This document shows, piece after piece, positions 10,064 to 19,990 of a stretch of DNA of 47,532 nucleotides (within the stretch, counting starts at the first letter, position 1; each line of letters opens with the position of its first letter). Origin of the DNA: Comamonadaceae bacterium (lineage in GTDB: Bacteria; Pseudomonadota; Gammaproteobacteria; Burkholderiales; Burkholderiaceae_C); assembly GCA_013297925.1 (NCBI GenBank), contig JAAFJC010000020.1, forward strand, positions 1 to 47,532, written 5' to 3'. The translations under genes were made by a program, and so were the position numbers. Below the pieces are notes generated by a model. That model made no database searches and was not told the origin of the DNA. It saw only the letters and a list, made by a program, of their open reading frames with translations.

Positions 10064-11242
10064 TTATCTCAATTTCAAAGTGGACAAGCCCACGAGGCAC
10101 AGCAGCATGGTGATGATCCAAAAGCGCACCACCACTTGCGTTTCTTTCCAGCCCGATTTTTCAAAATGATGGTGCAGCGGCGCCATCTTCAAAATGCGCC
10201 GGCCTTCGCCGTATTTCTTCTTCGTGTATTTAAAGTACGTCACCTGCAGCATCACCGACAGTGCCTCCACCACGAAGATGCCGCCCATGATGGCCAGCAC
10301 AATCTCTTGGCGCACGATCACCGCCACTGTGCCCAAAGCACCACCGAGAGCCAGCGCGCCCACATCGCCCATGAACACTTGCGCAGGATGCGTGTTGAAC
10401 CACAAAAAGGCCAAGCCAGCTCCCGCCATCGCCGAGCAGAAAATCAAGAGCTCGCCCGAGCCTGGAATATGCGGGAAAAACAAATACTTGGAATACACTG
10501 CGCTGCCCGTGACATACGCAAACACACCGAGCGCCGAGCCCACCATCACCACCGGCATGATGGCCAAGCCATCCAAACCATCGGTTAAGTTCACAGCGTT
10601 GCTTGATCCCACGATCACCAGATACGTCATGATCACGAAACCAAATACACCGAGCGGATAGCTGATCTCTTTGAAGAAAGGCACTTGCAAGCCAGCTTTC
10701 GGCGGCAAGTTCACATCAAAGCCCGATTGCACCCAAGAAACGAAAAGCTGGAGCACGCGCACATTGTTGCTCTCGGAAATGCTGAAGACCAAATACAGCG
10801 CAGCCACCAAGCCCACCACCGATTGCCAAAAGTATTTCTCGCGGCTTCGCATGCCCTCAGGATCTTTGTTCACCACTTTGCGCCAATCATCGACCCAGCC
10901 GATCGCACCGAAGCCTAACGTAACGATCATCACGATCCACACAAAGCGATTCGTCCAATCAAACCAGAGCAAGGTGGAGATCGCAATCGAGAGCAAGATC
11001 AACACGCCGCCCATGGTGGGCGTGCCGCTCTTGGCCAAATGCGTCTCCATGCCGTAGCCACGCACGGGTTGACCAATTTTGAGCGAGGTCAAATAACGGA
11101 TGACCCACGGCCCGGCAAACAGGCCGATCAACAGCGCAGTCATCGCGGCCATCACAGCACGGAAGGTCAGGTATTGGAAGACCCGGAAGAAACCGAATTC
11201 GGGTGACAGGCCTTGTAGCCAGCCTGCAAGACTAAGCAGCAT
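10064..11242 (-). CDS. mraY: Phospho-N-acetylmuramoyl-pentapeptide transferase MraY
   Basis: Integral membrane enzyme that moves phospho-MurNAc-pentapeptide onto undecaprenyl phosphate to give lipid I. Seen: about ten membrane segments, the [13 protein letters not shown] motif, the aspartate motif [23 protein letters not shown], and the histidine loop [14 protein letters not shown] near the end. Length is 392 aa, typical for Betaproteobacteria. The ATG lies 11 nt inside the end of murF and has its own AGGAGA ribosome site, well spaced. Confidence 0.97.
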   Translation of the reverse strand: MLLSLAGWLQGLSPEFGFFRVFQYLTFRAVMAAMTALLIGLFAGPWVIRYLTSLKIGQPVRGYGMETHLAKSGTPTMGGVLILLSIAISTLLWFDWTNRFVWIVMIVTLGFGAIGWVDDWRKVVNKDPEGMRSREKYFWQSVVGLVAALYLVFSISESNNVRVLQLFVSWVQSGFDVNLPPKAGLQVPFFKEISYPLGVFGFVIMTYLVIVGSSNAVNLTDGLDGLAIMPVVMVGSALGVFAYVTGSAVYSKYLFFPHIPGSGELLIFCSAMAGAGLAFLWFNTHPAQVFMGDVGALALGGALGTVAVIVRQEIVLAIMGGIFVVEALSVMLQVTYFKYTKKKYGEGRRILKMAPLHHHFEKSGWKETQVVVRFWIITMLLCLVGLSTLKLR

Positions 11243-12668
11243 GTGCAGTCTCCTTGTTGTTATGTGTGTCTTTGTCGTTTTGGGATGCAGCCGCCTCGAC
11301 AGCTTGCACCACGCGCTCCATCTTCATAAAGCGCGAGCCTTTGACGAGCACGCTGCGGTAATGCGGCAAATCGGCGAGCACCGCATTGGCCAGCGATTCG
11401 ATGCCGCCAAAATGCCGCGCGCCGGGGAAGACTGCTGCGCCATAGCGCATCAACTCGCCCATGCAAAGCAACGTTTCAATGCCGCGTTCAGTGGCGTATT
11501 CGCCAATCTCCGCATGAAACTCTGGCCCTTGATCGCCCACCTCGCCCATATCACCAAGCACCAGCAAATGCGGCGCGGGCAGCTCGGCCAAAATATCAAT
11601 CGCTGCGCGCACGGAATCGGGGTTGGCGTTGTAGGTGTCGTCAATCAGGTTGTAGGTTTTGCTGCTGAGCGTCACGCGCAATGCACGCGAGCGGCCTTTC
11701 ACGGCTTCAAAAGCTTCCAAGCCTTGCACAATGGTGACCAGCGGTACGCCCGCGCCCAAAGCGGCGGCGCTGGCGGCCAAGGCATTCTTCACGTTATGCC
11801 GCCCGGCGATGCGAAGCTGGCAGCTGGCTGAGCCCAAAGGCGTGGCCAAGCGCACGCGCCATGAAGCCTCTTGCCAATCGGCCTGCCCTGTGACATCGGC
11901 AGGAATCGCACCGCTAGAAAAACAGATCTGCTCTCTCGCACCAGCCAGCCCGCGCCACAAGGCAGAGTAAGCATCATCTGAAGGAAACACCGCCACGCCA
12001 TCAGCAGGCAAAGCGCTGATCACGCTGCCGTTTTCTTGCGCCACGGCTTCAACCGTGTGCATGAACTCTTGATGCTCGCGCTGTGCGTTGTTCACCACGG
12101 CCACGGTGGGCTGCGCAAGGCCAGAGAGATAAGCAATCTCGCCGGGATGATTCATGCCCAGCTCAATCACAGCGATTTGGTGATACTCGCGAAGGCGCAG
12201 CAGCGTGAGCGGCACGCCGATGTCATTGTTCAAATTGCCTTGCGTGGCCAAGCTGTGCTCGGGGCTGAGCGCCTTCAAAATGCTGGCGATCATTTGGGTG
12301 ACGGTTGTTTTGCCATTGCTGCCTGTGACTGCGATGAGTGGCACATCAAACTGCGCGCGCCATGCAGCAGCAAGTTCACCCAAAGCGCGCTTGGCATCAG
12401 CCACGATCAAGCCAGGCAAACCGGCCTCTTGCAAGCCATGCTCGGCAATTGAAGCAGCAGCTCCGGCTGTCTTGGCTTGCAGTAAAAACTCATGCGCATC
12501 AAAGCGCTCGCCTTTGAGCGCCACAAACAAATCACCGGCAGCCAAAGTGCGTGTATCAGTATGCACACGGCTGATCGCAGTATGCTCATCGCCCACCAAG
12601 GTGCAAGCGATCTGGCGCGTGGCCAGCAGATCAGCCGCTTGGCGCAGGCTCATCATGGTGTCAGTCAT
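11232..12668 (-). CDS. murF: UDP-MurNAc-tripeptide--D-alanyl-D-alanine ligase
   Basis: Fourth Mur ligase; adds the D-Ala-D-Ala made by DdlB to complete the pentapeptide. Seen: N-terminal domain with [20 protein letters not shown]-loop [47 protein letters not shown] and [17 protein letters not shown]. Length is 478 aa. It overlaps the murE stop by 4 nt (ATGA) and mraY by 11 nt. The C-terminal tail is Gln/Asn/Thr-rich and probably disordered. Confidence 0.96.
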   Translation of the reverse strand: MTDTMMSLRQAADLLATRQIACTLVGDEHTAISRVHTDTRTLAAGDLFVALKGERFDAHEFLLQAKTAGAAASIAEHGLQEAGLPGLIVADAKRALGELAAAWRAQFDVPLIAVTGSNGKTTVTQMIASILKALSPEHSLATQGNLNNDIGVPLTLLRLREYHQIAVIELGMNHPGEIAYLSGLAQPTVAVVNNAQREHQEFMHTVEAVAQENGSVISALPADGVAVFPSDDAYSALWRGLAGAREQICFSSGAIPADVTGQADWQEASWRVRLATPLGSASCQLRIAGRHNVKNALAASAAALGAGVPLVTIVQGLEAFEAVKGRSRALRVTLSSKTYNLIDDTYNANPDSVRAAIDILAELPAPHLLVLGDMGEVGDQGPEFHAEIGEYATERGIETLLCMGELMRYGAAVFPGARHFGGIESLANAVLADLPHYRSVLVKGSRFMKMERVVQAVEAAASQNDKDTHNNKETAHAA

Positions 12669-14188
12669 GCAGCTTCTCCTCGTGTGCGCAGCTTTAATGC
12701 AGCCTGCGCTTCTTGTGTGTCTGAAAACGGATGCTTGATGCCAGCGATCTCTTGGTAATCCTCATGGCCTTTGCCAGCAATCAAAATCACATCATCGCCA
12801 GCGGCATGCTGCGCTGCCCAGCGAATCGCTTGCCGGCGATCCAGCTCTTGATGAATCTTGGAAGCATTGCCTGCAAAGCCAGCGATGATTTGGCTCGCAA
12901 TCGCCTCTGGCGCTTCATGGCGTGGGTTGTCGCTCGTCACGATAATTTGATCTGCTCCGGCTTGCACGGCTTGCGCCATCAGTGGGCGCTTGATGGGATC
13001 GCGGTTACCACCGCAGCCAAACACACACCAGAGCTTGCCGCCGCGCGCCTGTGCCACGCCGCGCAAAGCCGCGAGCGCTTTAGCCAGCGCATCGGGCGTG
13101 TGTGCGTAATCCACCACCATAAGCGGTGAATCTGTGGGTTGATCTTTTTCAGCAATCAACTCCATACGCCCCGGCACGGCCGTGCAGCGCGAAATGGCTT
13201 GGCAAGCCGCTTTGATGTCAACACCCAGAGCCAGCAAAGCACCGATCACGCCAAGCATGTTCGCGGCATTGAAATCACCCACGACAGGACAGCTCACACA
13301 CTGCGATTGCCCGGCATGCTGCACATCAAATGCCATACCGCTGGCTTGATGCTCAGGCGTGCTGCCGCAGAGCGTGGCATCGCTGCGAATCTGCGAGGTG
13401 CTGATCACGACCAAGCCACGCGCTTTGCAGTAAGCCACGAGCTCATCGCCTTTTGGATCGTCTAAGTTGACCACAGCAGTTTGCAACCCGGGCATATCAA
13501 ACAGCGCCCGCTTGGCCAACCAATAGGCTTCCATGTTGCCGTGATAGTCCAAATGGTCTTGCGTGAAATTGGTGAACACAGCCACTTTCACTTGCACGCC
13601 CGCCATACGATGCTCGGCCAAGCCAATGCTCGATGCTTCCATCGCGCAAGCGCTAGCACCAGCATCGCGCAGACGCGCGAGCTCAGCTTGCAGCATCACA
13701 GGATCAGGCGTGGTGAGGCCGGTAGACACCATGTTTCCCGGCGCGCCCATGCCCAAAGTGCCAATGAGCCCGCAAGAATACCGCGCAGAGTGCTCATTTT
13801 TTCGTAGTATGTTGAGAGCTTGCGCGATCCACCATGCGCTCGATGTTTTGCCATTCGTGCCCGTCACAGCAATCACATCCAGTGACTCGCTGGGCTTGCC
13901 GTAGTAAGCGGCAGCAATCAAACCACTCGCTGCTTTCAAACCATCCACTTGCGCAATACGCGCATCTTCAAAACCGTAAGCCTGCACGCCCTCAGACTCC
14001 ACCAGGCAGCACGATGCACCAGCTTTGAGCGAAGTGGCCACATACTGGCGGCCATCGGTGGCAGCCCCCGGCCAAGCAATAAAAGCATCACCGGGCTTGA
14101 CGCGGCGGCTATCCGTTTGCAGCGTGCCCACACCCACGTTACTCTTGAGCCACTGCGCTGCTTGATCCACCGAGTCGAGCCGCATCAT
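12665..14188 (-). CDS. murE: UDP-MurNAc-L-Ala-D-Glu--meso-diaminopimelate ligase
   Basis: Third Mur ligase. Seen: LQTDSRRVKPGDAFIAWPGA, P-loop AVTGTNGKTSSAWW at about residues 107-120, FTQDHLDYHG, VDYAHTPDALAKAL, and the substrate motif DNPRHE, which in characterised MurE enzymes marks meso-diaminopimelate rather than lysine. Length is 507 aa. The start overlaps the ftsI stop by one base (TGATG). Odd: about residues 128-141 (RKNEHSARYSCGL), right after the P-loop helix, are encoded by a diverged copy of the dispersed repeat at 13768-13810. Many homologues have a much shorter loop here. Confidence 0.96.
   Translation of the reverse strand: MMRLDSVDQAAQWLKSNVGVGTLQTDSRRVKPGDAFIAWPGAATDGRQYVATSLKAGASCCLVESEGVQAYGFEDARIAQVDGLKAASGLIAAAYYGKPSESLDVIAVTGTNGKTSSAWWIAQALNILRKNEHSARYSCGLIGTLGMGAPGNMVSTGLTTPDPVMLQAELARLRDAGASACAMEASSIGLAEHRMAGVQVKVAVFTNFTQDHLDYHGNMEAYWLAKRALFDMPGLQTAVVNLDDPKGDELVAYCKARGLVVISTSQIRSDATLCGSTPEHQASGMAFDVQHAGQSQCVSCPVVGDFNAANMLGVIGALLALGVDIKAACQAISRCTAVPGRMELIAEKDQPTDSPLMVVDYAHTPDALAKALAALRGVAQARGGKLWCVFGCGGNRDPIKRPLMAQAVQAGADQIIVTSDNPRHEAPEAIASQIIAGFAGNASKIHQELDRRQAIRWAAQHAAGDDVILIAGKGHEDYQEIAGIKHPFSDTQEAQAALKLRTRGEAA
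13768..13810 (+). repeat. Dispersed palindromic repeat, diverged copy inside murE
   Basis: Seen: GCCCGCAAGAATACCGCGC, then AGAGTGCTCATTTTTTCG. It aligns well with the murG copy over its whole length and more weakly with the intergenic copies. The opposite strand is translated in frame within MurE. Assignment to the family is plausible rather than certain. Confidence 0.45.
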
Positions 14189-15948
14189 CAGAACGACTCC
14201 TCTTCCGCAGCAATTACGATTTGCGGCTTGATCGCCATATCGGGCTGCACGCCGAGCATGCGCAGAGTTTGCGCCACCGTCTCGGAAAACACGGGCGCGG
14301 CCACGTCACCGCCATAAAACTTACCATTGCTCGGCTCATCCACCATCACGGCGACCACGATGCGCGGCTTGTCAATCGGCGCGAGGCCAACGAACCATGC
14401 GCGGTATTTCTTATCCGAATAGCCCTTGCCTTCTTGCTTGCGCGCCGTGCCCGTCTTGCCGCCCACGGAATAGCCAATCGTCTGCGCTTGCGGCGCTGTG
14501 CCGCCTTGGGCTGTGGCCATTTGCAGCATCTTGCGCACGGCTTGCGCGTTGCGTTCGCTCATGATGCGCACGCCGCCAATGGCTTCATCGGTCTTCGTGA
14601 GCGTCACGGGAATGAGCTCACCGTCCCGAGCAAACACGCTGTACGAGCGAGCAAGCTGAAAGAGCGAAGCAGACAGGCCATAACCATAGCTCATGGTGGC
14701 TTGCTCAATCGGCCGCCAGGTTTTGTAAGCACGCAGCTTGCCGCTCACCACGCCGGGGAAAGGCAACTGTGGCTTCTGGCCAAAGCCCGCTTGTGAATAA
14801 AACTCCCACATCTCGCGTGGCTCAGCGCGCATCGCCATCTTCACCGTGCCAACGTTGCTCGATTTTTGAATGATCTCGTTCACCGTGAGCACGCCGTGTG
14901 GATGCGCATCGGTGATCGTGGCGCCAGCAATCGTGATCTTGCCGGGCGCGGTTTGGATCTGCGTCTCAGGCGTCACCCATTTTTTCTCCAGCGCCATCGC
15001 GGCGATGAAAGGCTTCATGGTGGAGCCGGGCTCGAAGGTGTCGGTGAGCGCGCGGTTGCGCATTTGCGCGGGTGTGAGATTGCTGCGCTTGCCGGGCACA
15101 TAGCTGGGGTAATTTGCGAGTGCCAGCACTTCGCCGGTTTGCACATCGAGCACCACCACACTGCCGGCTTTGGCTTTATGTTGAGTGACGGCATCGCGCA
15201 ATTTTTGGTAGGCGAAGAATTGCACTTTGCTATCGACAGAGAGTTGGATATCTTTGCCATCGGTGGGCGAGACGGTTTCGCCAATGTCTTCCACCACGCG
15301 CCCGAGGCGATCTTTGATCACGCGGCGTGTGCCGTTTTTGCCGGCGAGTTGGTTGTTAAATGCCAGCTCAATGCCTTCTTGGCCTTTGTCATCGGTATTG
15401 GTGAAGCCCACCACATGCGCTGCGGCTTCGCCTTCTGGATATTGGCGGCGGTATTCTTTGCGGGTGTAAATGCCCTTGATGCCAAGAGTGGCCACTTGCT
15501 GCGCCACGCCTTCATCAATCTGGCGCTTGAGCCAAACGAAATTTGTTTCTTCCGCGAGCTTGGCCTTCAAATCTGCCAGCGGCATGTCGAGCAGCTTGGC
15601 AAGCTGTGCCAGCTTCACCTTGTCTTGCTCCACATCTTCAGGAATCGCCCAGATGCTGGGCGATGGCACGCTGGAAGCGAGGATCAAACCATTGCGATCC
15701 AAGATGCGGCCACGATTGGCTGGCAATTCCAGGGTGCGCGAGAAGCGCACTTCGCCTTCACGAATGAAGAAATCGTTGTTGATGACTTGAATGTATGCCG
15801 CACGGCCAGCCAAGCCCACGAAGGCCAAGGCAATGCAAGCCACAATGAATTTGCTGCGCCACACTGGCGTTTTGCTTGCTAGCAGCGGGCTGGCGCTGCC
15901 GGAGTAAGCCACGCTCTTGGTATTCAAAGGATTGGCGCGCCAGCTCAT
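14188..15948 (-). CDS. ftsI: Septal peptidoglycan transpeptidase FtsI (PBP3)
   Basis: Class B penicillin-binding protein that cross-links septal peptidoglycan with FtsW. Seen: one membrane anchor at about residues 33-55, a pedestal domain with RGRILDRNG, then the transpeptidase domain with the three active-site motifs: STMK at 309-312 (nucleophile S309), SSN at 363-365 and KTGT at 498-501. Length is 586 aa. It overlaps ftsL by 4 nt and murE by one base. Confidence 0.97.
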   Translation of the reverse strand: MSWRANPLNTKSVAYSGSASPLLASKTPVWRSKFIVACIALAFVGLAGRAAYIQVINNDFFIREGEVRFSRTLELPANRGRILDRNGLILASSVPSPSIWAIPEDVEQDKVKLAQLAKLLDMPLADLKAKLAEETNFVWLKRQIDEGVAQQVATLGIKGIYTRKEYRRQYPEGEAAAHVVGFTNTDDKGQEGIELAFNNQLAGKNGTRRVIKDRLGRVVEDIGETVSPTDGKDIQLSVDSKVQFFAYQKLRDAVTQHKAKAGSVVVLDVQTGEVLALANYPSYVPGKRSNLTPAQMRNRALTDTFEPGSTMKPFIAAMALEKKWVTPETQIQTAPGKITIAGATITDAHPHGVLTVNEIIQKSSNVGTVKMAMRAEPREMWEFYSQAGFGQKPQLPFPGVVSGKLRAYKTWRPIEQATMSYGYGLSASLFQLARSYSVFARDGELIPVTLTKTDEAIGGVRIMSERNAQAVRKMLQMATAQGGTAPQAQTIGYSVGGKTGTARKQEGKGYSDKKYRAWFVGLAPIDKPRIVVAVMVDEPSNGKFYGGDVAAPVFSETVAQTLRMLGVQPDMAIKPQIVIAAEEESF

Positions 15949-16238
15949 GGCTTGGCTCCTTCGGTCGCTTCCGCTTTCGGCAGCTTCACATATTGCGTAA
16001 CTGCTGGCGTGGCCGTGCGCATTTGCAATTGCTCTTTGGCGAGCTTTTCCACGCGCAGCGGCGTGGCTTGCGAGCGCTTATCCACTTCCAGCCGCTCGCG
16101 CTCAATCTCCAGCTTGCGCGATAAGCTTTGTGCCTTTTCCACCTCGACAAACAAGCGGCGTGATTGATATTGCATCTGCACCAGATACATGGCGCTGGCG
16201 ATCACGGCGGCGAGCAATACAAGGTTCAAACGCATCAT
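15945..16238 (-). CDS. ftsL: Cell division protein FtsL
   Basis: Small bitopic divisome protein that forms the FtsQLB complex. Seen: 97 aa, a hydrophobic segment at about residues 4-22, then a heptad-like coiled coil ([20 protein letters not shown]) and a short C-terminal tail. Two adjacent ATG codons (16238, 16235) are possible starts. The first overlaps the rsmH stop (ATGA) and is used here. Sequence conservation in this family is low, so the call leans on size, topology and its fixed position between rsmH and ftsI. Confidence 0.92.
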   Translation of the reverse strand: MMRLNLVLLAAVIASAMYLVQMQYQSRRLFVEVEKAQSLSRKLEIERERLEVDKRSQATPLRVEKLAKEQLQMRTATPAVTQYVKLPKAEATEGAKP

Positions 16239-17179
16239 GATGCTTGCATCCCTGCACCTGTACGCTGAGCCACGCGCATGATCGCACTACGCGAGCGCGG
16301 ATTCGCAGCCACTTCCGCCTCACTCGGCTTGATCCGATCAAGCGCTTCTAATTTCATAGCACTGCGCGCAGCATTCTTACCGCCTAGCATCCAATTTGGA
16401 TCATTTCTATCGACCACTTCCTTCGCATGCAGCGCGATGAACTGCTTGACGATGCGGTCTTCCAAACTGTGAAACGCGATCACCACGAGCCGCCCTCCTG
16501 GCGCGAGCACGCGCAGACTCTCTTGCAGGGCGATTTGCAAATCATCGAGCTCACGGTTGATGAAGATGCGCAGGGCTTGGAAGCTGCGCGTGGCTGGATG
16601 CTGGCCGCCTTCACGCGTGCGCACCACGCCGGCGATGAGCTCGGCCAGCTCCAGCGTGCGCTGCGGGGCTTGGCCTGCGGCCACTTTCCCCACAATGGCT
16701 TTAGCGATCTGGCGGGCAAAGCGTTCTTCACCATAGCCTTTGATCACTTCCTCGATCTCTTTTTCCGATGCAGTTTCCAGCCACTGCGCCACAGTTTGAC
16801 CGCGCGTGCTGTCCATCCGCATGTCGAGCGGGCCGTTGCGCATGAAGGAGAAGCCCCGCGCTGGATCGTCGATCTGCGGGCTGCTGATGCCCAGATCCAT
16901 CAAGATGCCTTGCACTGAAGCGTTGGGCAGATCGGAGAGGGCTGTGAAGCTGTCGTGAACAATCGACAGGCGCGTATCCTGCATCGCTTGCGCGGTGGCA
17001 ATTGCTTGCGGATCTTTGTCGAAGGCCGTGACTTTGCCTTGCGCACTCAGGCGCGAAAGCAGCAAACGTGTGTGGCCACCGCGCCCGAATGTTGCGTCTA
17101 AATAATGTCCATCTTGTGAAGTGAGGAGTGAATCGACTGCTTCGCTTAACAAGACGGTGGTGTGTTGCCATGTGTCCAC
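16235..17179 (-). CDS. rsmH: 16S rRNA (cytosine1402-N4)-methyltransferase RsmH
   Basis: SAM-dependent enzyme that methylates N4 of C1402 in the 16S rRNA P site; formerly MraW. Seen: [17 protein letters not shown]-binding [46 protein letters not shown] and the C-terminal [16 protein letters not shown] with [11 protein letters not shown]. The start is taken as GTG at 17179, 11 nt after the mraZ stop and with an AGG upstream, because the protein then begins right at the conserved TWQHTTVLL. Longer in-frame starts would overlap mraZ by about 95 nt. Length is 314 aa, normal for the family. Confidence 0.94.
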   Translation of the reverse strand: MDTWQHTTVLLSEAVDSLLTSQDGHYLDATFGRGGHTRLLLSRLSAQGKVTAFDKDPQAIATAQAMQDTRLSIVHDSFTALSDLPNASVQGILMDLGISSPQIDDPARGFSFMRNGPLDMRMDSTRGQTVAQWLETASEKEIEEVIKGYGEERFARQIAKAIVGKVAAGQAPQRTLELAELIAGVVRTREGGQHPATRSFQALRIFINRELDDLQIALQESLRVLAPGGRLVVIAFHSLEDRIVKQFIALHAKEVVDRNDPNWMLGGKNAARSAMKLEALDRIKPSEAEVAANPRSRSAIMRVAQRTGAGMQAS

Positions 17180-17190
17180 CTGATGCCTCG

Positions 17191-17631
17191 TCAAAACACA
17201 AAGTCTTTGAAGGCTTCGGCGCTGGCGGAAGACCCTGCGCGAGCCAGATCCAACGCCTCCTTGGCGGCATGCCGCGCCGGATCCCAAATCTCAAAATAAT
17301 CCGTCATGCCGAGCATCACGGCTTCGTTGGTGAGCTCCGCCGCTGAGCGCAACTCAGGCGCGATCAACACGCGGCCCGTGGCATCCATCTCGCAAGGCTG
17401 AGCGTGGCCGATATACAGGCGCTTGACCCACTGCAAATGCATAGGCACATGCGCAATCTTTGCGCTAAACGTTTCCCACGCGCCCTGCGGAAACATCATC
17501 AAGCCGCCTTCGTGATTGCGCGTGACGATCAGCTTACCTTCGCAGGCAGCCAGCAGCGCTTCGCGATGCCGCGTGGGCACGGCAAGCCGCCCTTTGGCAT
17601 CCAAACTGAGTGCTGAAGCGCCGGTGAACAT
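17191..17631 (-). CDS. mraZ: Transcriptional regulator MraZ
   Basis: AbrB-like DNA-binding protein at the head of the dcw cluster; in Escherichia coli it represses its own operon. Seen: two swapped-hairpin halves, each with the MraZ signature: [15 protein letters not shown] near residue 10 and [15 protein letters not shown] near residue 82. Length is 146 aa. No strong ribosome site precedes the ATG. Four regularly spaced boxes upstream (17681-17714) fit its known type of binding site. Confidence 0.95.
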   Translation of the reverse strand: MFTGASALSLDAKGRLAVPTRHREALLAACEGKLIVTRNHEGGLMMFPQGAWETFSAKIAHVPMHLQWVKRLYIGHAQPCEMDATGRVLIAPELRSAAELTNEAVMLGMTDYFEIWDPARHAAKEALDLARAGSSASAEAFKDFVF

Positions 17632-17680
17632 GTCTCAAGCCAATATCTGATGAAAAACGAAAGGGCTCAGAGACAAAACA

Positions 17681-17714
17681 CCTCTGAAAACCACTTTTAT
17701 GCACTTTTCACCAC
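17681..17714 (-). promoter_or_regulatory. Candidate MraZ operator: four boxes at exact 10-bp period
   Basis: Seen: read on the minus strand, boxes GTGG, GTGC, GTGG and GAGG begin at exact 10-bp steps (17714, 17704, 17694, 17684) and are separated by A/T-rich 6-mers. Known: E. coli MraZ binds direct repeats of TGGGN separated by 5-nt spacers, also a 10-bp period, upstream of mraZ. Inferred: this is the autoregulatory operator of the dcw operon. Confidence 0.65.
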
Positions 17715-17741
17715 TGTATCAGCATTCGACACAAATCCCAA
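17713..17741 (-). promoter_or_regulatory. Candidate dcw promoter
   Basis: Seen on the minus strand: TTGGGA (17736-17741), a 17-nt spacer, then TACAGT (17713-17718), each 4/6 to the sigma-70 consensus. The -10 overlaps the first MraZ box, so bound MraZ would block it. A second, weaker candidate (TTTTCA, 17 nt, TACAAT at 17804-17809) lies further upstream. Confidence 0.5.
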
Positions 17742-17785
17742 GGGGAAACATCACTTTTAAACGTAAAAATCTTCAATGAAATCAA

Positions 17786-17847
17786 GCGCTTAAGCGCATT
17801 TAGATTGTACAGGCAACCAGTAGTTTTGAAAAATATTCATTCAAAAC
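17786..17847. promoter_or_regulatory. Two perfect palindromes upstream of mraZ
   Basis: Seen: GCGCTTAAGCGC, a 12-bp perfect palindrome, at 17786-17797, and an 8-bp perfect inverted repeat (GTTTTGAA/TTCAAAAC, 9-nt spacer) at 17823-17847. They flank the distal candidate promoter and lie between the tetR stop and mraZ. They may be operators. The A/T-rich one has too little GC to be a typical terminator for tetR. No binding protein can be named. Confidence 0.4.
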
Positions 17848-17881
17848 AAGCATTTAGAAAGCTTTGTGAATGTGAGCAGCT

Positions 17882-18496
17882 TCAGCTCGCCTGAAACCCG
17901 CGCTCCAAAGTCGCCACCACTTCTTTCGCAAAATCCGCGTAGCTGATCGGGCCATCTGGCCGCAGCCAGGTAAACGTCCAGTTGATCATGCCCATCAGCA
18001 TCATCGTGAGGGCGGTTTGATTCGCATCGTTCAAGCGCTGCGGATAAGCCCGGCGCAAAAAACGCGTGAAAGCGCTCACGATATCGCGCTGGCGCTGCAC
18101 GATGATTTTGCGCTGCGAGGAACTCTCATCGTCATTTAAAAACTTCGTGTCGTTCAGCAGCGCCACATGCTTGGCCGCAGAATTTTCATACTCGATCAAA
18201 AAGGCCTCAATCAGCGCATGCAAAGCCGCCCGATCATCGAGCTTGCGCCGCTGCGCCTGCGCCTCCGTCTCGCCAATGATCGCCAGCAAACGCTGCGTGT
18301 AGCGATCGAGCAAATCAAACAGCAGCGCCTCTTTGCTCTCGTAATAATGATAAATCCGCGCCTTGCTCGTGCCCAGCCGCGCAGCCACTTCTTGCATGCT
18401 GGCAGCGGGATAGCTCAACTGTGCGAAGCACTCTGCCGCCGCGTCTAGTATCTCGTCGCGCTTGAGGTGATGATCAGCAGATTTGGGGCGTGCCAT
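17882..18496 (-). CDS. TetR/AcrR-family transcriptional regulator
   Basis: One-component repressor-type DNA-binding protein; ligand unknown. Seen: N-terminal TetR helix-turn-helix, ILDAAAECFAQLSYPAASM then VAARLGTSKARIYHYYESK (about residues 15-55), followed by a helical ligand-binding domain of about 140 aa ending INWTFTWLRPDGPISYADF. Length is 204 aa. The ATG at 18496 is chosen because homologues begin MARPK; an upstream GTG directly after the ybeY stop is less likely. It is the third gene after phoH and ybeY on the same strand, 9 nt from ybeY, so it is probably co-transcribed. No regulated neighbour is obvious. The C-terminal style resembles regulators of acyl-CoA degradation, but that is only an impression. 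Confidence 0.88.
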   Translation of the reverse strand: MARPKSADHHLKRDEILDAAAECFAQLSYPAASMQEVAARLGTSKARIYHYYESKEALLFDLLDRYTQRLLAIIGETEAQAQRRKLDDRAALHALIEAFLIEYENSAAKHVALLNDTKFLNDDESSSQRKIIVQRQRDIVSAFTRFLRRAYPQRLNDANQTALTMMLMGMINWTFTWLRPDGPISYADFAKEVVATLERGFQAS

Positions 18497-18505
18497 GGTC
18501 AGCAC

Positions 18506-18967
18506 TCAATACGGATTGGCAAAGCCCAGAGACTGCATCAGCAGCACCTCCAGCGCCTCCATCTCCAGCGCATCGCGTTGATTCGTCTCATGGTCATAGC
18601 CCTGCGCATGCAAGATGCCATGGACGATGAGATGCGCCCAGTGCTCTTCACGAGTCTTGCCCTGCTCAGCGGCTTCTCGCGCAATCACCGGCGCGCAGAG
18701 CACGATGTCTGCCGCCAAAAATGGCTCGCGCTGGTAGTCAAACGTCAGCACGTTCGTGGCGTAATCTCTGGCTTTGCCGCGATAGCTGCGGTTGAGCGCG
18801 CGGCCTTCCACAGTGCCCACAATGCGCAGCGTGATTTGATCGGCTTCATGCGGCGAACGCAGTGCATGGGCTGCCCAGCGATGCACGCGAGCGCGGCTGA
18901 GTAGGCGCTTGAGTGTTGCTAGCTCAGTGGCCGTGCCCAGATCGTCTGAAAACTGTAAATCAATCAT
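18506..18967 (-). CDS. ybeY: Endoribonuclease YbeY
   Basis: Zinc metalloprotein required for 16S rRNA 3' maturation and ribosome quality control. Seen: the family signature HGILHAQGYDH with three zinc histidines (HxxxHxxxxxH), and ATNVLTFDYQ before it. Length is 153 aa, normal. It follows phoH (ybeZ) on the same strand, the conserved ybeZ-ybeY pairing. The 79-nt gap between them is mostly a copy of the dispersed repeat. Confidence 0.95.
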   Translation of the reverse strand: MIDLQFSDDLGTATELATLKRLLSRARVHRWAAHALRSPHEADQITLRIVGTVEGRALNRSYRGKARDYATNVLTFDYQREPFLAADIVLCAPVIAREAAEQGKTREEHWAHLIVHGILHAQGYDHETNQRDALEMEALEVLLMQSLGFANPY

Positions 18968-18990
18968 TTTTAGAAGGAAAAAGCCGATTC

Positions 18991-19031
18991 GCCGGCATAA
19001 ATACTGCGCGAGCAGCTATCATATTAATAGT
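18991..19031 (+). repeat. Dispersed palindromic repeat, phoH-ybeY gap
   Basis: Seen: GCCGGCATAAATACTGCGCG followed by AGCAGCTATCATATTAATAG. This is one of the best copies of the family: head GCCGGCATA, core CTGCGCGAGCAGCTAT and a tail that is an inverted repeat around an A/T loop. It lies in the transcribed spacer between ybeZ and ybeY. Confidence 0.8.
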
Positions 19032-19046
19032 AATTAACAAACCAAC

Positions 19047-19985
19047 TCAGGTAGCACGTCGCGAGGATTTCGCATCATACGCATCCACAATCCGCGCGAC
19101 CAGCGCATGGCGCACCACGTCTGCACTGGTCAGCCGCGTCATCGCGATGCCTTTCACGCCTTTGAGCACGCGCTCTGCATCCACCAAGCCGCTCGGCTGG
19201 CCGTGGGGCAAGTCAATCTGGCTCACATCGCCGGTGACGACGGCTTTGCTGCCAAAGCCTAAGCGCGTGAGAAACATCTTCATTTGCTCGGGCGTGGTGT
19301 TTTGTGCCTCGTCCAAAATCACAAAGCTGTGGTTCAGCGTGCGCCCTCGCATGAAGGCCAGTGGCGCGATTTCTAGCTGCTGGCGCTCAAAGGCTTTTTG
19401 CACGCGTTCAAAGCCCATCAGGTCATACAGCGCGTCGTACAAAGGCCGCAAATACGGATCAATTTTCTGCGCCAGATCACCCGGCAAATAGCCCAGCTTC
19501 TCGCCCGCTTCCACCGCAGGCCGCGTGAGCACGATGCGCTGCACGGCGCTGCGCTCCAGCGCATCCACCGCGCAGGCCACGGCCAGATACGTCTTGCCTG
19601 TGCCCGCAGGGCCGATGCCGAAACTGACGTCGTTCGAAGCAATATTCGCCAAATACTGCGCTTGATTCGGCGAGCGAGCCCGCAAATCCGCCCGACGCGT
19701 GTTCAGCAACATGCTCTCGCCATCAAGCGAAGGCTCCTTGCCAGACACCATCATCTGCCAGACCTCCGGCGAGATCGGTTTGCTCGCAATCTCATAGGCC
19801 GCTTGCAGCAACTCAATCACGCGCTCAGCATCTTTCTTCGCGCCGTTCACACGAAAATCTTCATGCCGATGCGCGATATTCACATTGAGCGACTCTTCCA
19901 AGCGGCGCAGGTGCTCATCGTTGGGGCCACACAAATGGCCGAGGCGTTTGTTATTAACGGGGGTGAAGGAATGGCGTAGGATCAC
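19047..19985 (-). CDS. ybeZ: PhoH-family ATPase YbeZ
   Basis: RecA-like P-loop NTPase, thought to act with YbeY in RNA metabolism. Seen: an N-terminal KH-like region (residues 1-70), Walker A GPAGTGKT at 125-132, a Walker B ILDEAQN with D225/E226, and the PhoH segment [14 protein letters not shown]. Length is 312 aa. The homologous N-terminus [18 protein letters not shown] supports the start. It is divergent from ruvA across a 221-nt gap that is almost entirely a long palindrome. Confidence 0.94.
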   Translation of the reverse strand: MILRHSFTPVNNKRLGHLCGPNDEHLRRLEESLNVNIAHRHEDFRVNGAKKDAERVIELLQAAYEIASKPISPEVWQMMVSGKEPSLDGESMLLNTRRADLRARSPNQAQYLANIASNDVSFGIGPAGTGKTYLAVACAVDALERSAVQRIVLTRPAVEAGEKLGYLPGDLAQKIDPYLRPLYDALYDLMGFERVQKAFERQQLEIAPLAFMRGRTLNHSFVILDEAQNTTPEQMKMFLTRLGFGSKAVVTGDVSQIDLPHGQPSGLVDAERVLKGVKGIAMTRLTSADVVRHALVARIVDAYDAKSSRRAT

Positions 19986-19990
19986 GGTTC

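Noticed and set aside
14866-15882. 338-codon plus-strand reading frame
   Set aside because: It lies wholly opposite ftsI, whose motifs are unmistakable. It is rich in His/Ala/Gly without domain structure and has no ribosome site.
17180-17287. Long N-terminal extension of RsmH
   Set aside because: It overlaps the end of mraZ in another frame and has no family similarity. The GTG at 17179 starts directly before the conserved region.
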